From contig CANOBT010000073.1 of the NCBI GenBank assembly GCA_947564305.1, forward strand, positions 1 to 27,516: 27,516 nt of DNA. Reading direction: 5' to 3'. The notes beneath the pieces are model-generated. The model was not told the DNA's origin and did not search any database. It was given only the letters and a program-made list of their open reading frames with translations. Below are positions 15,182 through 23,504 of this stretch, piece by piece. Every line of letters starts with the position of its first letter. The first letter of the stretch is position 1. Both the position numbers and the translations under genes were made by a program. The stretch comes from an uncultured Lachnospiraceae bacterium. GTDB lineage: Bacteria > Bacillota_A > Clostridia > Lachnospirales > Lachnospiraceae.

Positions 15182-15236
15182 ATTTTACTTTTGCACACCT
15201 TAAATGTCCTTAGGCAGTCCTTAAATTTTCCTTAAA
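15182..15236 (-). promoter_or_regulatory. PhoB/OmpR-type heptamer array and promoter of the ABC operon
   Basis: CCTTAAA occurs at 15198-15204, 15219-15225 and 15230-15236, with CCTTAGG at 15208-15214. Start-to-start spacings are 10, 11 and 11 bp, one per helical turn. The array ends 10 bp before a TAAAAT -10 (15187-15182 on the minus strand), and the -35 region falls inside it with no good TTGACA. This is the layout expected for activation by an OmpR/PhoB-family regulator. The left arm overlaps the histidine kinase stop codon. Confidence 0.72.
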
Positions 15237-16497
15237 TCGTGCCGCTTAGAGCAATCATTACGGTTACTTTCAATCCGCTTTGTCCGTTTTCTATAAGAAG
15301 CTCCCCATGCATTTCTTTCATGAAATAGTCGGAGATATAAAGTCCTAAGCCCGCGCCTTCTATGTCCCTTGTATTACTTCCGCGCTTGAATTTTTCCTTT
15401 AAAAGAGGCAGTTCTTCCACGCTGACGCCGCTTCCGTAATCCTCAATACCGACGGCAAGACGATTCCCGCCCCTGCATACCGTTACTTCTATTTTCGTAT
15501 TCGCGTATTTGTAGGAGTTGGCAAAGATATTATCGAATACCTGCTGCAGACGAAGCTTGTCCGTATATAAGAGACAGTCGGGAATATCCGGGAACGCCGC
15601 GCGGTGCAGATAATCCGCACTTTTCAGCAAAGTTTTCAGTTCGGCGCTTGGCATATCTTTAGGCGTTACGGAAAGCTGCTTAAGTTCCTCAAGCGTCGCT
15701 GTAAACAAATTCGTTATAAGCGTATTGATTTGGTCGGCTTTGCCGATAATCTGCATGTAATTGTCCCTGACTTTTTCGTCGCCTGTAAGCGCAGCCCCTA
15801 CTTCCGAAGCCGCCTTGATACTTGCAACGGGCGTCTTGATATCATGGGAAAGTTTTGCAACAAGCTCTTTTTTGCTCGCATTTGCTTCCGCTTCGGCGAT
15901 CCTGGCCTTCCTCAGTTCACTGCGCATAATGTCAAAGCTCTCCGTAAATGCGCCAAAAAGATTTTGCCGATCCATTTCAAGCGGAATATCAAGATTACCG
16001 CCTGCAACGCGCTCGGCAAAACCTTTCAGTTTACAAAATGGCCTTATGATTGTACGGTTTAAATATATCATATATCCGATGCATACGCCGCACTGCACAA
16101 GCATAGCAATGATCAAACCCATTACCGTCATCTGCTTTTTGCTCTGTGAGGTTAAAACGCTGTCGTTGTAGATTATAATTTTACCTGCCGGGGCACCGCC
16201 GGCTTCTATATCAAGAATGGTATCTCTGTGAATGACCGCTGCATTCAGACTTTCGCTCAAACCCTTTTTTGTTTTGAAAACAACCCGACCTCTCCCATCG
16301 AGCACAACATAATCAAGACCGGTTTGGTTTTCGTGGCTTTCCATCTTATTCCAATCGGTTTGCACGGATTGTACCGCCTCATTCACCGTAACGGCATCCA
16401 AAAAATCATCTGCATCCCCAGACGAGAAAACAACAAGCATTGCAATTTCTACCGCGAAAACAATTACTAAACTAATTAAAAAAGTTCGTTTTTTCAT
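15232..16497 (-). CDS. Sensor histidine kinase (HAMP-type)
   Basis: This 421-residue membrane kinase has TM1 (about 6-24), an extracellular domain of roughly 100 residues (25-122) and TM2 (about 123-146), followed by a HAMP region (147-200). The DHp domain carries the phospho-acceptor His218 in KLSHDIKTPVASI. The catalytic domain shows the N-box DNIFANSYKYA, the G1 box IEDYGSGV and the G2 box GAGLGLYI. It should phosphorylate the partner regulator encoded just upstream; the two genes overlap by 4 bp (ATGA). The extracellular domain is larger than in BceS-type kinases, so it may sense a ligand directly instead of through the transporter. The signal is unknown. Confidence 0.93.
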   Translation of the reverse strand: MKKRTFLISLVIVFAVEIAMLVVFSSGDADDFLDAVTVNEAVQSVQTDWNKMESHENQTGLDYVVLDGRGRVVFKTKKGLSESLNAAVIHRDTILDIEAGGAPAGKIIIYNDSVLTSQSKKQMTVMGLIIAMLVQCGVCIGYMIYLNRTIIRPFCKLKGFAERVAGGNLDIPLEMDRQNLFGAFTESFDIMRSELRKARIAEAEANASKKELVAKLSHDIKTPVASIKAASEVGAALTGDEKVRDNYMQIIGKADQINTLITNLFTATLEELKQLSVTPKDMPSAELKTLLKSADYLHRAAFPDIPDCLLYTDKLRLQQVFDNIFANSYKYANTKIEVTVCRGGNRLAVGIEDYGSGVSVEELPLLKEKFKRGSNTRDIEGAGLGLYISDYFMKEMHGELLIENGQSGLKVTVMIALSGTI

Positions 16498-17174
16498 TGC
16501 CTTCCTCCGCTGAACTTATAACCGTCGCCCCAAACTGTAATAATATATTCGGGACTGCCCGGATTTCGCTCAATCGCTTCCCGTATTTTACGGATATGTA
16601 CATTTAGCGTTCCGTCGCCCGTAAACTTATCCTCCCATATCTTTTCAAACAATTCCTGCTTTGAAATCACCCTGTTTTCATTTTGAATCAGATAGGATAA
16701 CAGCTTAAATTCAAGCGCTGTCAGCTTGACGGGGGTATGGTCAACCATTACCTGCTTTGCATTAAAATCGACGGTTAACCTGCCGTCGGAATATTCCGTG
16801 CCCGCGCTTGGTCCAAACCGCTTCAATACCACTTTTACCTTTGCAAGCAAAACGCCGAGCGAATAGGGCTTTTGCACATAATCATCCCCACCAATATTGA
16901 GTGCAATAATTTTGTCGTCGTCGCTTGTCCTCGCAGAGATAAACAGAATCGGAATTTCCGTTTTTTCACGAAGCTCCCTGCATAATTCAAAACCGCTGCT
17001 ATCGCCGAGATTGATATCCAATAAAAGCAGCTTTGCCGTGTTTTCATTTAAAAATTTCCGGCACTCTAAAGCACTGTATACAACTGCCGTCTTTACGCCA
17101 AACAGATTAAAATACTCCGCGGTGCTGTCTGCCAGCAGCTTCTCATCGTCAATGATCAGACAATCGTATTGCAT
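16494..17174 (-). CDS. OmpR-family response regulator
   Basis: This 226-residue regulator has a receiver domain (1-120): acidic pair Asp9-Asp10 with Glu11, phospho-acceptor Asp53 in LLLLDINLGD, Ser80 in FISA and Lys102 in VQKPYS. A winged-helix trans_reg_C domain (about 130-224) carries LTALEFKLLSYLIQNEN, VISKQELFEKIW and VHIRKIREAI. It is translationally coupled to the histidine kinase by a 4-bp overlap. Its likely target is the heptamer array at 15198-15236 before the ABC genes. ATG 17174 has a CAGGAGG site. It begins 25 bp after the putative anti-sigma factor gene, so the ECF and two-component genes may share a transcript. Confidence 0.95.
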   Translation of the reverse strand: MQYDCLIIDDEKLLADSTAEYFNLFGVKTAVVYSALECRKFLNENTAKLLLLDINLGDSSGFELCRELREKTEIPILFISARTSDDDKIIALNIGGDDYVQKPYSLGVLLAKVKVVLKRFGPSAGTEYSDGRLTVDFNAKQVMVDHTPVKLTALEFKLLSYLIQNENRVISKQELFEKIWEDKFTGDGTLNVHIRKIREAIERNPGSPEYIITVWGDGYKFSGGRQ

Positions 17175-17199
17175 TTTCTGCCTCCTGTTATGAATACTT

Positions 17200-17757
17200 C
17201 TACTCGGTATATATTACTGCAACATTTATTGTTCCGTCTTCTTTTTGATCATAGATTCTAAGTTCAAACGCTTCTTGCCCTTTGCAAAAATAGCTGACAT
17301 AGGCTCCCTGCGCATCCTGATGTATGAACCGCGCCTCTTTCAATCGCTCCAAAAGTCCTTCCCTTTCCTCATCGGAAAGCTCTTCTCCTTTTTGATTGGT
17401 AATGACCATATCCGGCTCTTCTAACTGTGCAAGCACTTGCGAGAGATCATTGTGACTTCCTGTCCCGATATTGCCTGAGTGAATCTGCTCCTCTCCCGAT
17501 TCGGCCTTTAAATCCACATTGTATTCAAGTCCGGAATTAGATTTCGGCGCTGTAAATCCAAATTTCCGAAACGTGAAAGCTCCGATTCCAAAACAAAGCA
17601 AAATCATTGCCGCCGCTGCCATATACCTTGCATAAGGAAACTTTATCCGCTGTTTTTTCTGTTCAAGATTTTTTAATTTCCGAATAAATTCTTCTTCCGG
17701 TTTTATTTTTTCAGATTCTTTTACAAAATCTTCAAAAAATTCTTTTTCATCCCACAT
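17200..17757 (-). CDS. Putative anti-sigma factor, single-TM
   Basis: The protein has 185 residues: a charged cytoplasmic N-terminus (1-40, rich in Glu and Lys), one membrane helix (about 42-64), and a C-terminal extracellular domain of 120 residues ending in mixed beta strands (AYVSYFCKGQEAFELRIYDQ). There is no clear zinc-binding anti-sigma motif, so family assignment rests on context: its ATG overlaps the stop of the ECF sigma gene by 1 bp (TAATG), a very common sigma/anti-sigma arrangement. It probably binds the sigma factor with its N-terminus and responds to an envelope signal through the external part. It could instead be a hypothetical membrane protein unrelated to sigma control. Confidence 0.72.
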   Translation of the reverse strand: MWDEKEFFEDFVKESEKIKPEEEFIRKLKNLEQKKQRIKFPYARYMAAAAMILLCFGIGAFTFRKFGFTAPKSNSGLEYNVDLKAESGEEQIHSGNIGTGSHNDLSQVLAQLEEPDMVITNQKGEELSDEEREGLLERLKEARFIHQDAQGAYVSYFCKGQEAFELRIYDQKEDGTINVAVIYTE

Positions 17758-18254
17758 TATGCATCAACCTCCATCATTTTTCTTAATTTTTCACGACCTC
17801 TGTGTAAATATGACCGAACCGTTGATTCTTTCGTTTGCATAACTTTGGCGATTTCTCCCGTTGTCAGCTGCTCATAGTAAAACAGATCAATTGCCACTCT
17901 GTATTTTTCCGGAAGCTGCATCACATAATCATAAGCATAATCTTCGGAATTTTCCTTTGCCGGAAGCTGCATCGCGCTGTGCATACCTTCCGTCCTGCGG
18001 TTCCATGCAAGTCTGAGCATGGATTTTCCCTGATTGACCGCAACCGTAAGCAGCCATGCTTTCAGATGTTCTTCATTCTGAAATACTTTTCCCTTTTGCG
18101 TATAACAGATCAGCTTTACAAAAGTATCCTGCACCACCTCTTCCGCATCTTCTTTATGATTCATCCGAACCATAGCAAGACGGAAGAGCATATCCGTATA
18201 TTTCCCGATTACCTCTTCCATCTCGTATGTTTTATCTTCACATATCACGTTCAT
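17757..18254 (-). CDS. ECF-family RNA polymerase sigma factor
   Basis: This 165-residue group IV sigma factor has region 2 at about 15-85 (YTDMLFRLAMVRMNHKEDAE, then VVQDTFVKL and HLKAWLLTVAVNQGKSMLR) and region 4 at about 108-160 (LPEKYRVAIDLFYYEQLTTG, then IAKVMQTKESTVRSYLHRGR). The short linker and absence of region 3 are typical of ECF factors. ATG 18254 has a GGAGAG site. A sigma-A-like promoter (TTGACT-17-TATTCT) at 18291-18319 precedes it. The anti-sigma gene overlaps its stop. Its regulon may include the lipoprotein gene immediately upstream, which has an ECF-like promoter sequence. Confidence 0.95.
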   Translation of the reverse strand: MNVICEDKTYEMEEVIGKYTDMLFRLAMVRMNHKEDAEEVVQDTFVKLICYTQKGKVFQNEEHLKAWLLTVAVNQGKSMLRLAWNRRTEGMHSAMQLPAKENSEDYAYDYVMQLPEKYRVAIDLFYYEQLTTGEIAKVMQTKESTVRSYLHRGREKLRKMMEVDA

Positions 18255-18290
18255 ATTCTCTCCGCCCTTTGTCCCACGTTTAACGATATA

Positions 18291-18319
18291 AGAATATATG
18301 ATTTTTTATGTGAAGTCAA
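18291..18319 (-). promoter_or_regulatory. Promoter of the sigma/anti-sigma operon
   Basis: On the minus strand TTGACT (18319-18314), a 17-bp spacer and TATTCT (18296-18291) precede the sigma ATG by 37 bp. It fits housekeeping sigma. The 3' end of the lipoprotein gene is 7 bp upstream and no terminator lies between, so read-through is also possible. Confidence 0.6.
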
Positions 18320-18325
18320 ATATCT

Positions 18326-20626
18326 TTACTCTCTTATTAATGATACTACACCGGAACAATAGTAATACATCCCGGATTCCAGCTGTGATTGTTCTACCGC
18401 CTTTTCGATCAATGCTTCAATATCTGCTTGTCCTAAATTGACATCTGTGCGGATTACAGAAATATTTCCTTGCTCCAAGCCGTCTGCTAACATCTGTGCC
18501 GCCGCATCTGCATCTTCGGCATACCGTCCTTCTTTTACATAATATTCATTTTCAAGTCCTTCTGCGGTATAGTTCAAAATAAATGCATCCAACATTGCAT
18601 CGCTGCTCTGTATGAAAACGGAGGCGGCAAGCTCATCCGGAAGATTAAAGTAACAGTTTGGCAAAATATCCCTGTCATTGTTCGTTACATCAAGCGAATA
18701 CCAGTTTCCGTCAATATTCACCCGATTCCACTCATGATTCACGTTTTCCATTCTTCCCGTTTCAATAATGGCATCCATGCCCGCCGCTTTCGCAATCAAC
18801 AGAAACGCTTCTGCATACGACTCGCAAACGCCTTTATTTTCACATAAAATCCCATATGGGGTAAAGGAATTTGCATACTCTAAAACCGCATCCTCAGAAA
18901 TCGTTCCGTCCTCATTGATATATTCTAAAATCTCATCCTGATAAGATGACTGCTCGCAAAGATACTGATTGATCGCCTTTTCCTTCTCATAATCTGACAT
19001 GCCATCGTTTGTAATCTCCGCTGCTATCTCTGCCGCTTTTTTCAACGATTCTGTCTGCATAAATTCCGTTTCCTCGGCAGACAAAACATACGTCACTTCT
19101 AAACTATTCGTTGCATAGTTATAATTTAAACGGTCTAAAATTCCAATCAACGGGTTCTGGCTGTACGCCTCCATTAATGCATCCATTAAATACTCGCTGT
19201 CAGAGGCTTCATTAAATCCATCCAATGAAATCGTATCCTTATGATTTAACAGATTTATCGCAATCCATTCACTTAAAGCTGAATTCGCAAATATTGTGCT
19301 CTCCAAATCAGATGAAATGCCGGCTCCTGTCGGATTTTGCTCCAATTCGCTTTCCGGTTCAATCCCCGGCTCACTTTCCGGCACATATGGAATATTGATA
19401 TCGTTTGTGACAGTGACGGATTTCGCTGCAAGCTCATTTTCTCTCGCTTTTAGATTTTCTGCATCCGCCAAAAACGCTTCATAATCCACTCCATGCAAAA
19501 ACATATACGGCATAGCAACCGGCAGATTTCTCATTTTTGCCATCACTGCAATCCTTCCGTCATCCAACAACGATACAACCGCCTCATGATATTGAATGAC
19601 AAACTGTCCGATCGAACCGTCTACCATCTCTACATCGGCATATGCCGGAAGCGCCAAAGCGTCATTTCCCTCATAGTCGCTCTGGAAATCATAACTGACG
19701 GTAACAGGGATCTGATTTGCAATATCACCTACATAACAGAAATTACTCATGGAAGAACATTTTTGGTCTTCTGTTTTTGCCACTACGAAATAACTTTGCC
19801 AGGATTCTATAAATTCATTCATACCCCAGCGTTCCATTCCTGCCGCATCCGTATCCCCATATGTTTCTACCTGATGCTTTTTATGTTCTTTCGCCGTCTT
19901 AAATTCGCTGTAATTGCAGCTTGTATTTTCTGTGGTCACCTCAAGCTCCGAGTAATCCATGCCTTCATCATAATAGTAAATCTCATAATAATCGGCTCCC
20001 TCTACCGCGTTCCAGCTCAATGCATAATAGCCGTCTGCGGAAACGCCCTGGGTAACGGTTGGCGCATTCATCTCGTTTTCCAGAGAAAATACCGTCACCG
20101 CCGGTTTCTCCAAATCTTCTCCCGTCTCAAAATCCTTATAGCGTACCAGATAAAATTTGCTTCGGCTGCCCCATGTGCCATCATCAGCTTTTCCGTCTTT
20201 TACTTCATAGGAAAACATAAGATTCGGAGCTATGGTAACGGAATTATTATCGTAATCTTTTTCAATCGATATATCCACGCAGCTGTTCTCATCAAAACTG
20301 TTTTTGTAAAATACCTTAAAACACTCCCATTCATCCTCGTCCATAAATGCTTCACTCAGATCCGAGAACACAAAATTATAATCTCTTGGCAAATGATAAA
20401 GCGGCTCTGTGTACTCCACGCTCTCGCTGCCCGCGTACTTCATTTTCAAAGCGTTATTTACGTCTGACGTACTTTTTTCGTTCTCCTTCAAAGCAGAATT
20501 TACATCTGATTCACCCTCTGTTTCCAACCGCTCTACTTCTATCTGTACTGATCCTTTTTGAGCGCATCCTGCCAGCATTCCCATACATAATGCCAACGCC
20601 GTAATTTTCAATTTTGATTTTTTCAT
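18326..20626 (-). CDS. Lipoprotein with FnIII-like and transglutaminase-like domains
   Basis: The protein has 766 residues from ATG 20626, chosen for the AGGAG site and lipoprotein signal; the longer frame from 20695 is not needed. Residues 1-21 are a signal peptide with lipobox MLAGC and lipidated Cys21. A linker rich in Glu and Ser follows. Residues about 187-240 resemble an FnIII domain (YYALSWNAVEGADYYEIYYY). An acidic proline-rich linker lies near 410-435. The C-terminal part holds a transglutaminase-like cysteine fold with triad candidates Cys601 (KGVCESYAEAF), His631 (NHEWN) and Asp646 (LDVTNND). Such proteins act at the cell surface as peptidases, amidases or crosslinkers. It is encoded directly before the ECF sigma gene and may be under its control. 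The substrate is unknown. Confidence 0.85.
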   Translation of the reverse strand: MKKSKLKITALALCMGMLAGCAQKGSVQIEVERLETEGESDVNSALKENEKSTSDVNNALKMKYAGSESVEYTEPLYHLPRDYNFVFSDLSEAFMDEDEWECFKVFYKNSFDENSCVDISIEKDYDNNSVTIAPNLMFSYEVKDGKADDGTWGSRSKFYLVRYKDFETGEDLEKPAVTVFSLENEMNAPTVTQGVSADGYYALSWNAVEGADYYEIYYYDEGMDYSELEVTTENTSCNYSEFKTAKEHKKHQVETYGDTDAAGMERWGMNEFIESWQSYFVVAKTEDQKCSSMSNFCYVGDIANQIPVTVSYDFQSDYEGNDALALPAYADVEMVDGSIGQFVIQYHEAVVSLLDDGRIAVMAKMRNLPVAMPYMFLHGVDYEAFLADAENLKARENELAAKSVTVTNDINIPYVPESEPGIEPESELEQNPTGAGISSDLESTIFANSALSEWIAINLLNHKDTISLDGFNEASDSEYLMDALMEAYSQNPLIGILDRLNYNYATNSLEVTYVLSAEETEFMQTESLKKAAEIAAEITNDGMSDYEKEKAINQYLCEQSSYQDEILEYINEDGTISEDAVLEYANSFTPYGILCENKGVCESYAEAFLLIAKAAGMDAIIETGRMENVNHEWNRVNIDGNWYSLDVTNNDRDILPNCYFNLPDELAASVFIQSSDAMLDAFILNYTAEGLENEYYVKEGRYAEDADAAAQMLADGLEQGNISVIRTDVNLGQADIEALIEKAVEQSQLESGMYYYCSGVVSLIRE

Positions 20627-20667
20627 TGATTTATACTCCTTATAATTATTTTTGCATACACCTATAA

Positions 20668-20694
20668 CACGTTTCAATTTCCCATAATGTTGCA
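20668..20694 (-). promoter_or_regulatory. ECF-like promoter before the lipoprotein gene
   Basis: On the minus strand TGCAAC (20694-20689), 17 bp, then CGTG (20671-20668) match the general ECF pattern of an AAC-type -35 and a CGT-type -10. It is 42 bp upstream of the start. The match is short and could be chance, but the sigma gene lies just downstream. Confidence 0.35.
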
Positions 20695-20707
20695 AAAACA
20701 GAAAAAA

Positions 20708-21511
20708 TCAAAGATTAATTACCGTTAAATACTCTGCAATACCGTCTTCATCGTTGCTGCCAATTACCAAATCTGCATTTTCCCGCACCTCACCTATTGC
20801 ATTCCCCATAGCAATTCCTTTTCCGCATAGTTTAAGCATTCCGATATCTGCATAATCATCACCAAAAGCTATAATTTCTTCTGTCTCTATTTTGCATACA
20901 GAACATACTTCCATAATAGCCCTCTCCTTTGTTGCGGTCTTTTTGGTAAATTTATACCAGTATCCATCCGAAAAACGTATGCAGTCACACTCACACAACA
21001 ATTCCTGAAGCTTCCTTGCCTGACTGTCCTCAAAAATCTCTACACACATTTTTAAGGAACTCTCTTCAAATTCTTTAAAATCCGAATAAATACTATCTCC
21101 CCAGCTATGGTCTTGTTTTTTAGGATCAATCCTATAATTCCAGTAATGAGAATCTATCGTATCAATCGTTATCTCACAATCCATACCACACACTTCTCTG
21201 GCAATCGCGATCATCCGTCTTGTTTCTTCCTTGGAAAACTCGGCTCTGTATATGTAACCGCCATTATATTTTACCAAGGCTCCTCCGCTTGCAATCAATA
21301 CATCCGGCTGCAATTCCGCTATAATAGATAACGCATTTTGTTCTCCTCTGGATGTAGACACACCGATCAATATGCCCTTATCCCTACATGCCCGTAATGC
21401 TTTTAAGGTTGTTTGCGAAATAGTTTTGTCACTGCGAAGCAATGTTCCATCCAAATCAAACAAAAGTAATTTGTAATGTTCTATTCTTTCTACCAAAATT
21501 TTGCACCCCAT
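20708..21511 (-). CDS. Cof-type HAD-superfamily phosphatase
   Basis: This 267-residue soluble phosphatase acts on sugar phosphates or similar small molecules. Motif I is LLLFDLDGTLL with the nucleophile Asp19 and Asp21. Motif II is VSTSRG, motif III the Lys in TKKTATKERAI, and motif IV IIAFGDDYADIGML. A C2-type cap lies between motifs II and III, so it belongs to the Cof/YbiV group. The start at 21511 (ATG) is chosen because longer reading frames run into the preceding gene. A TTG at 21496, behind a GGGGTG site, is an alternative. It has its own TTGAAA-16-TATAAT promoter inside the end of the preceding gene. Its link to the neighbouring envelope genes is unclear. Confidence 0.9.
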   Translation of the reverse strand: MGCKILVERIEHYKLLLFDLDGTLLRSDKTISQTTLKALRACRDKGILIGVSTSRGEQNALSIIAELQPDVLIASGGALVKYNGGYIYRAEFSKEETRRMIAIAREVCGMDCEITIDTIDSHYWNYRIDPKKQDHSWGDSIYSDFKEFEESSLKMCVEIFEDSQARKLQELLCECDCIRFSDGYWYKFTKKTATKERAIMEVCSVCKIETEEIIAFGDDYADIGMLKLCGKGIAMGNAIGEVRENADLVIGSNDEDGIAEYLTVINL

Positions 21512-21536
21512 CCATATCAATGTATATTGTCTCACA

Positions 21537-21564
21537 TTATATGTCATCCTCCCTGTCATTTCAA
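21537..21564 (-). promoter_or_regulatory. Promoter of the HAD phosphatase gene
   Basis: TTGAAA (21564-21559), a 16-bp spacer and TATAAT (21542-21537) on the minus strand. The -35 overlaps the stop codon region of the thioredoxin-domain gene. The start ATG is 25 bp downstream of the -10. Confidence 0.65.
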
Positions 21565-23495
21565 TCAAAAATTTCATTTGTCGGCGCAAAACAAGTATGA
21601 TTCTCACAGACATAATAAGTCGTACTGTCGTTGACCAAGGGATATTCCCTGCTCTCTGAAACGATAACCACATTCGCAAGCAACGGAAGCCGTGCCTTTA
21701 TTTTCTCAAAATCCGAAATGTTTTTCAGGACAATCCGAATATGCTTTGGCGGATTATCATATATCAGCTTCGCGAGCAGGAACATACTGTGTCCCGGCAG
21801 GTAATCCTGCGCCTTAGAAAGCATATATTGTATCTGCCGTTCGGCAAGCTCCCTGTAATCCTCTTTTTCCGTCAGCTGATACAGTCTCACAAAATTATAC
21901 GCCATTACCGAATTTCCGCTTGGAATGGCGCCGTCATAGTCTTCCTTCGGATTCATAAAAAGCTCTGTGTCATCCGGGGCCGAAAGATAAAATCCTCCGT
22001 TTTTATCATCGGCAAACCGTGCCGCTTTGCCACAGAACCGCTCCGCTTTTTTAAGGTAATCTTCATTCAGAGTAGAATGATACAGCTCCAGCAGTGCGGC
22101 AGTATAGAATGCATAATCATCCAGAAATGCGTTTTCCGAACGTTTTCCCCCACGCCAGCTTGTGTAAAGCCGCGAACCGCCGCTTAAATTCTCTTCAAGA
22201 AATGTCTGCGCATTTACCGCCGCCCGAAGATATTCCCCGTTCCCCGAAACTCTATGGAGCACACACAGAGCTGCGACCATCATGGAATTCCAGGAAATCA
22301 GAATCTTATCGTCCAGATGCAGTCGAAAGCGATTTTTCCGGTAGTGATAGAGTTCTTTCATTTCATTGCCAAAATCGGAATTTAGATCATTGCTCTTTAA
22401 AAGATTCGGAATGTTTACACCCTCAAAATTACCGCCTGCGGTAATGTCAAAAGCGTCTGAAAATTGTTTTCCCTTTTCTTCCCCCAAAACATCCATAATT
22501 TCGGCTAACGTGAACGTATAGTATTTCCCCTCTACCCCCTCGCTGTCAGCGTCCTGCGCGCTGTAAAATCCGCCGCTTTGAGAGGTCATTTCACGAAGAA
22601 CATATTGCGCGGTCTTTTCGGCGGTATCCAAGTAGAGCGGGTTTTTTGTGACGGCGTAAACGGACGCATATACCATAATAAGCCCCGCATTGTCATACAG
22701 CATTTTTTCAAAGTGGGGCGCTAAAAAATATTTGTCCGTGGAATATCTGGAAAAACCGTAGCCAATATGGTCAAAGATACCGCCCTTTCGCATTTGTATG
22801 AGCGTTTTTTCAACCATTTTCAGCACATCCTCATTATTATTCTGCTCTGCGTACAGCGTCAAAAACAACAAATTATGCGGCATGGGAAATTTGGGAGCAG
22901 TCCCGAAGCCGCCGTATATGCCGTCAAAGCTTTCAGAAAACATCTGCACTGCTTTCCCGTAAAGATTATCATTACTCGCGCTTCTATGAACGGATTCCGA
23001 TTGTCCAAGGTGCGTAATCACCTGATCCGCCGAGCGCAAAAGCTCCCTGCGATCGCTCTTCCACTGATTTGCCACCGCATTCAGCAAATCAGAAAATCCC
23101 GGCATACCATACTGTGAGTGCACCGGAAAATATGTGCCTGCAAAAAACGGCTTTTTATCCCATGTCATAAAAATACTCGTAGGCCAGCCGCCGCTGCCGG
23201 TAAACGCCTGGCACACCGACATATACACGCTGTCAACATCGGGACGTTCCTCGCGGTCAACCTTCACAGAGATAAAATATCTGTTGAGAATTTCAGCCGT
23301 TCCCCTGTCTTCAAAGCTCTCATGCGCCATAACATGACACCAGTGGCAGGTGCTGTAACCGATACTTAAGAAAATCGGCTTGTCTTCCTTCTTAGCTTTT
23401 TCAAACGCTTCCCTGCACCACGGATACCAATCCACAGGATTTTCCGCGTGCTGCAGCAAATATGGGCTTGTCTGATTTTTCAGATGATTACTCAT
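21561..23495 (-). CDS. Thioredoxin-domain protein, YyaL/DUF255 family
   Basis: This 644-residue protein matches the DUF255 (YyaL, N-acylglucosamine-2-epimerase-like) family. The opening [20 protein letters not shown] is the family hallmark. A thioredoxin-like domain (about 10-170) holds the CHWCHVM motif near residue 50, with [11 protein letters not shown] after it. The rest (about 190-580) is an (alpha/alpha)6-barrel domain with repeated YLxxAE-type helices. Its biochemical role is not settled; the CxxC-type motif suggests redox chemistry. ATG 23495 has an AGGAGG site that overlaps the stop region of the DHHW gene, so the two are coupled. It is the last gene of the SH3-to-YyaL operon. Confidence 0.93.
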   Translation of the reverse strand: MSNHLKNQTSPYLLQHAENPVDWYPWCREAFEKAKKEDKPIFLSIGYSTCHWCHVMAHESFEDRGTAEILNRYFISVKVDREERPDVDSVYMSVCQAFTGSGGWPTSIFMTWDKKPFFAGTYFPVHSQYGMPGFSDLLNAVANQWKSDRRELLRSADQVITHLGQSESVHRSASNDNLYGKAVQMFSESFDGIYGGFGTAPKFPMPHNLLFLTLYAEQNNNEDVLKMVEKTLIQMRKGGIFDHIGYGFSRYSTDKYFLAPHFEKMLYDNAGLIMVYASVYAVTKNPLYLDTAEKTAQYVLREMTSQSGGFYSAQDADSEGVEGKYYTFTLAEIMDVLGEEKGKQFSDAFDITAGGNFEGVNIPNLLKSNDLNSDFGNEMKELYHYRKNRFRLHLDDKILISWNSMMVAALCVLHRVSGNGEYLRAAVNAQTFLEENLSGGSRLYTSWRGGKRSENAFLDDYAFYTAALLELYHSTLNEDYLKKAERFCGKAARFADDKNGGFYLSAPDDTELFMNPKEDYDGAIPSGNSVMAYNFVRLYQLTEKEDYRELAERQIQYMLSKAQDYLPGHSMFLLAKLIYDNPPKHIRIVLKNISDFEKIKARLPLLANVVIVSESREYPLVNDSTTYYVCENHTCFAPTNEIFD

Positions 23496-23504
23496 TTTAT
23501 CCTC

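Noticed and set aside
19493..20467. 324-codon open frame on the plus strand opposite the lipoprotein gene
   Set aside because: It lacks a recognisable family and lies wholly antisense to a well-supported lipoprotein gene with a signal peptide and catalytic triad; its amino-acid composition is shadow-like.
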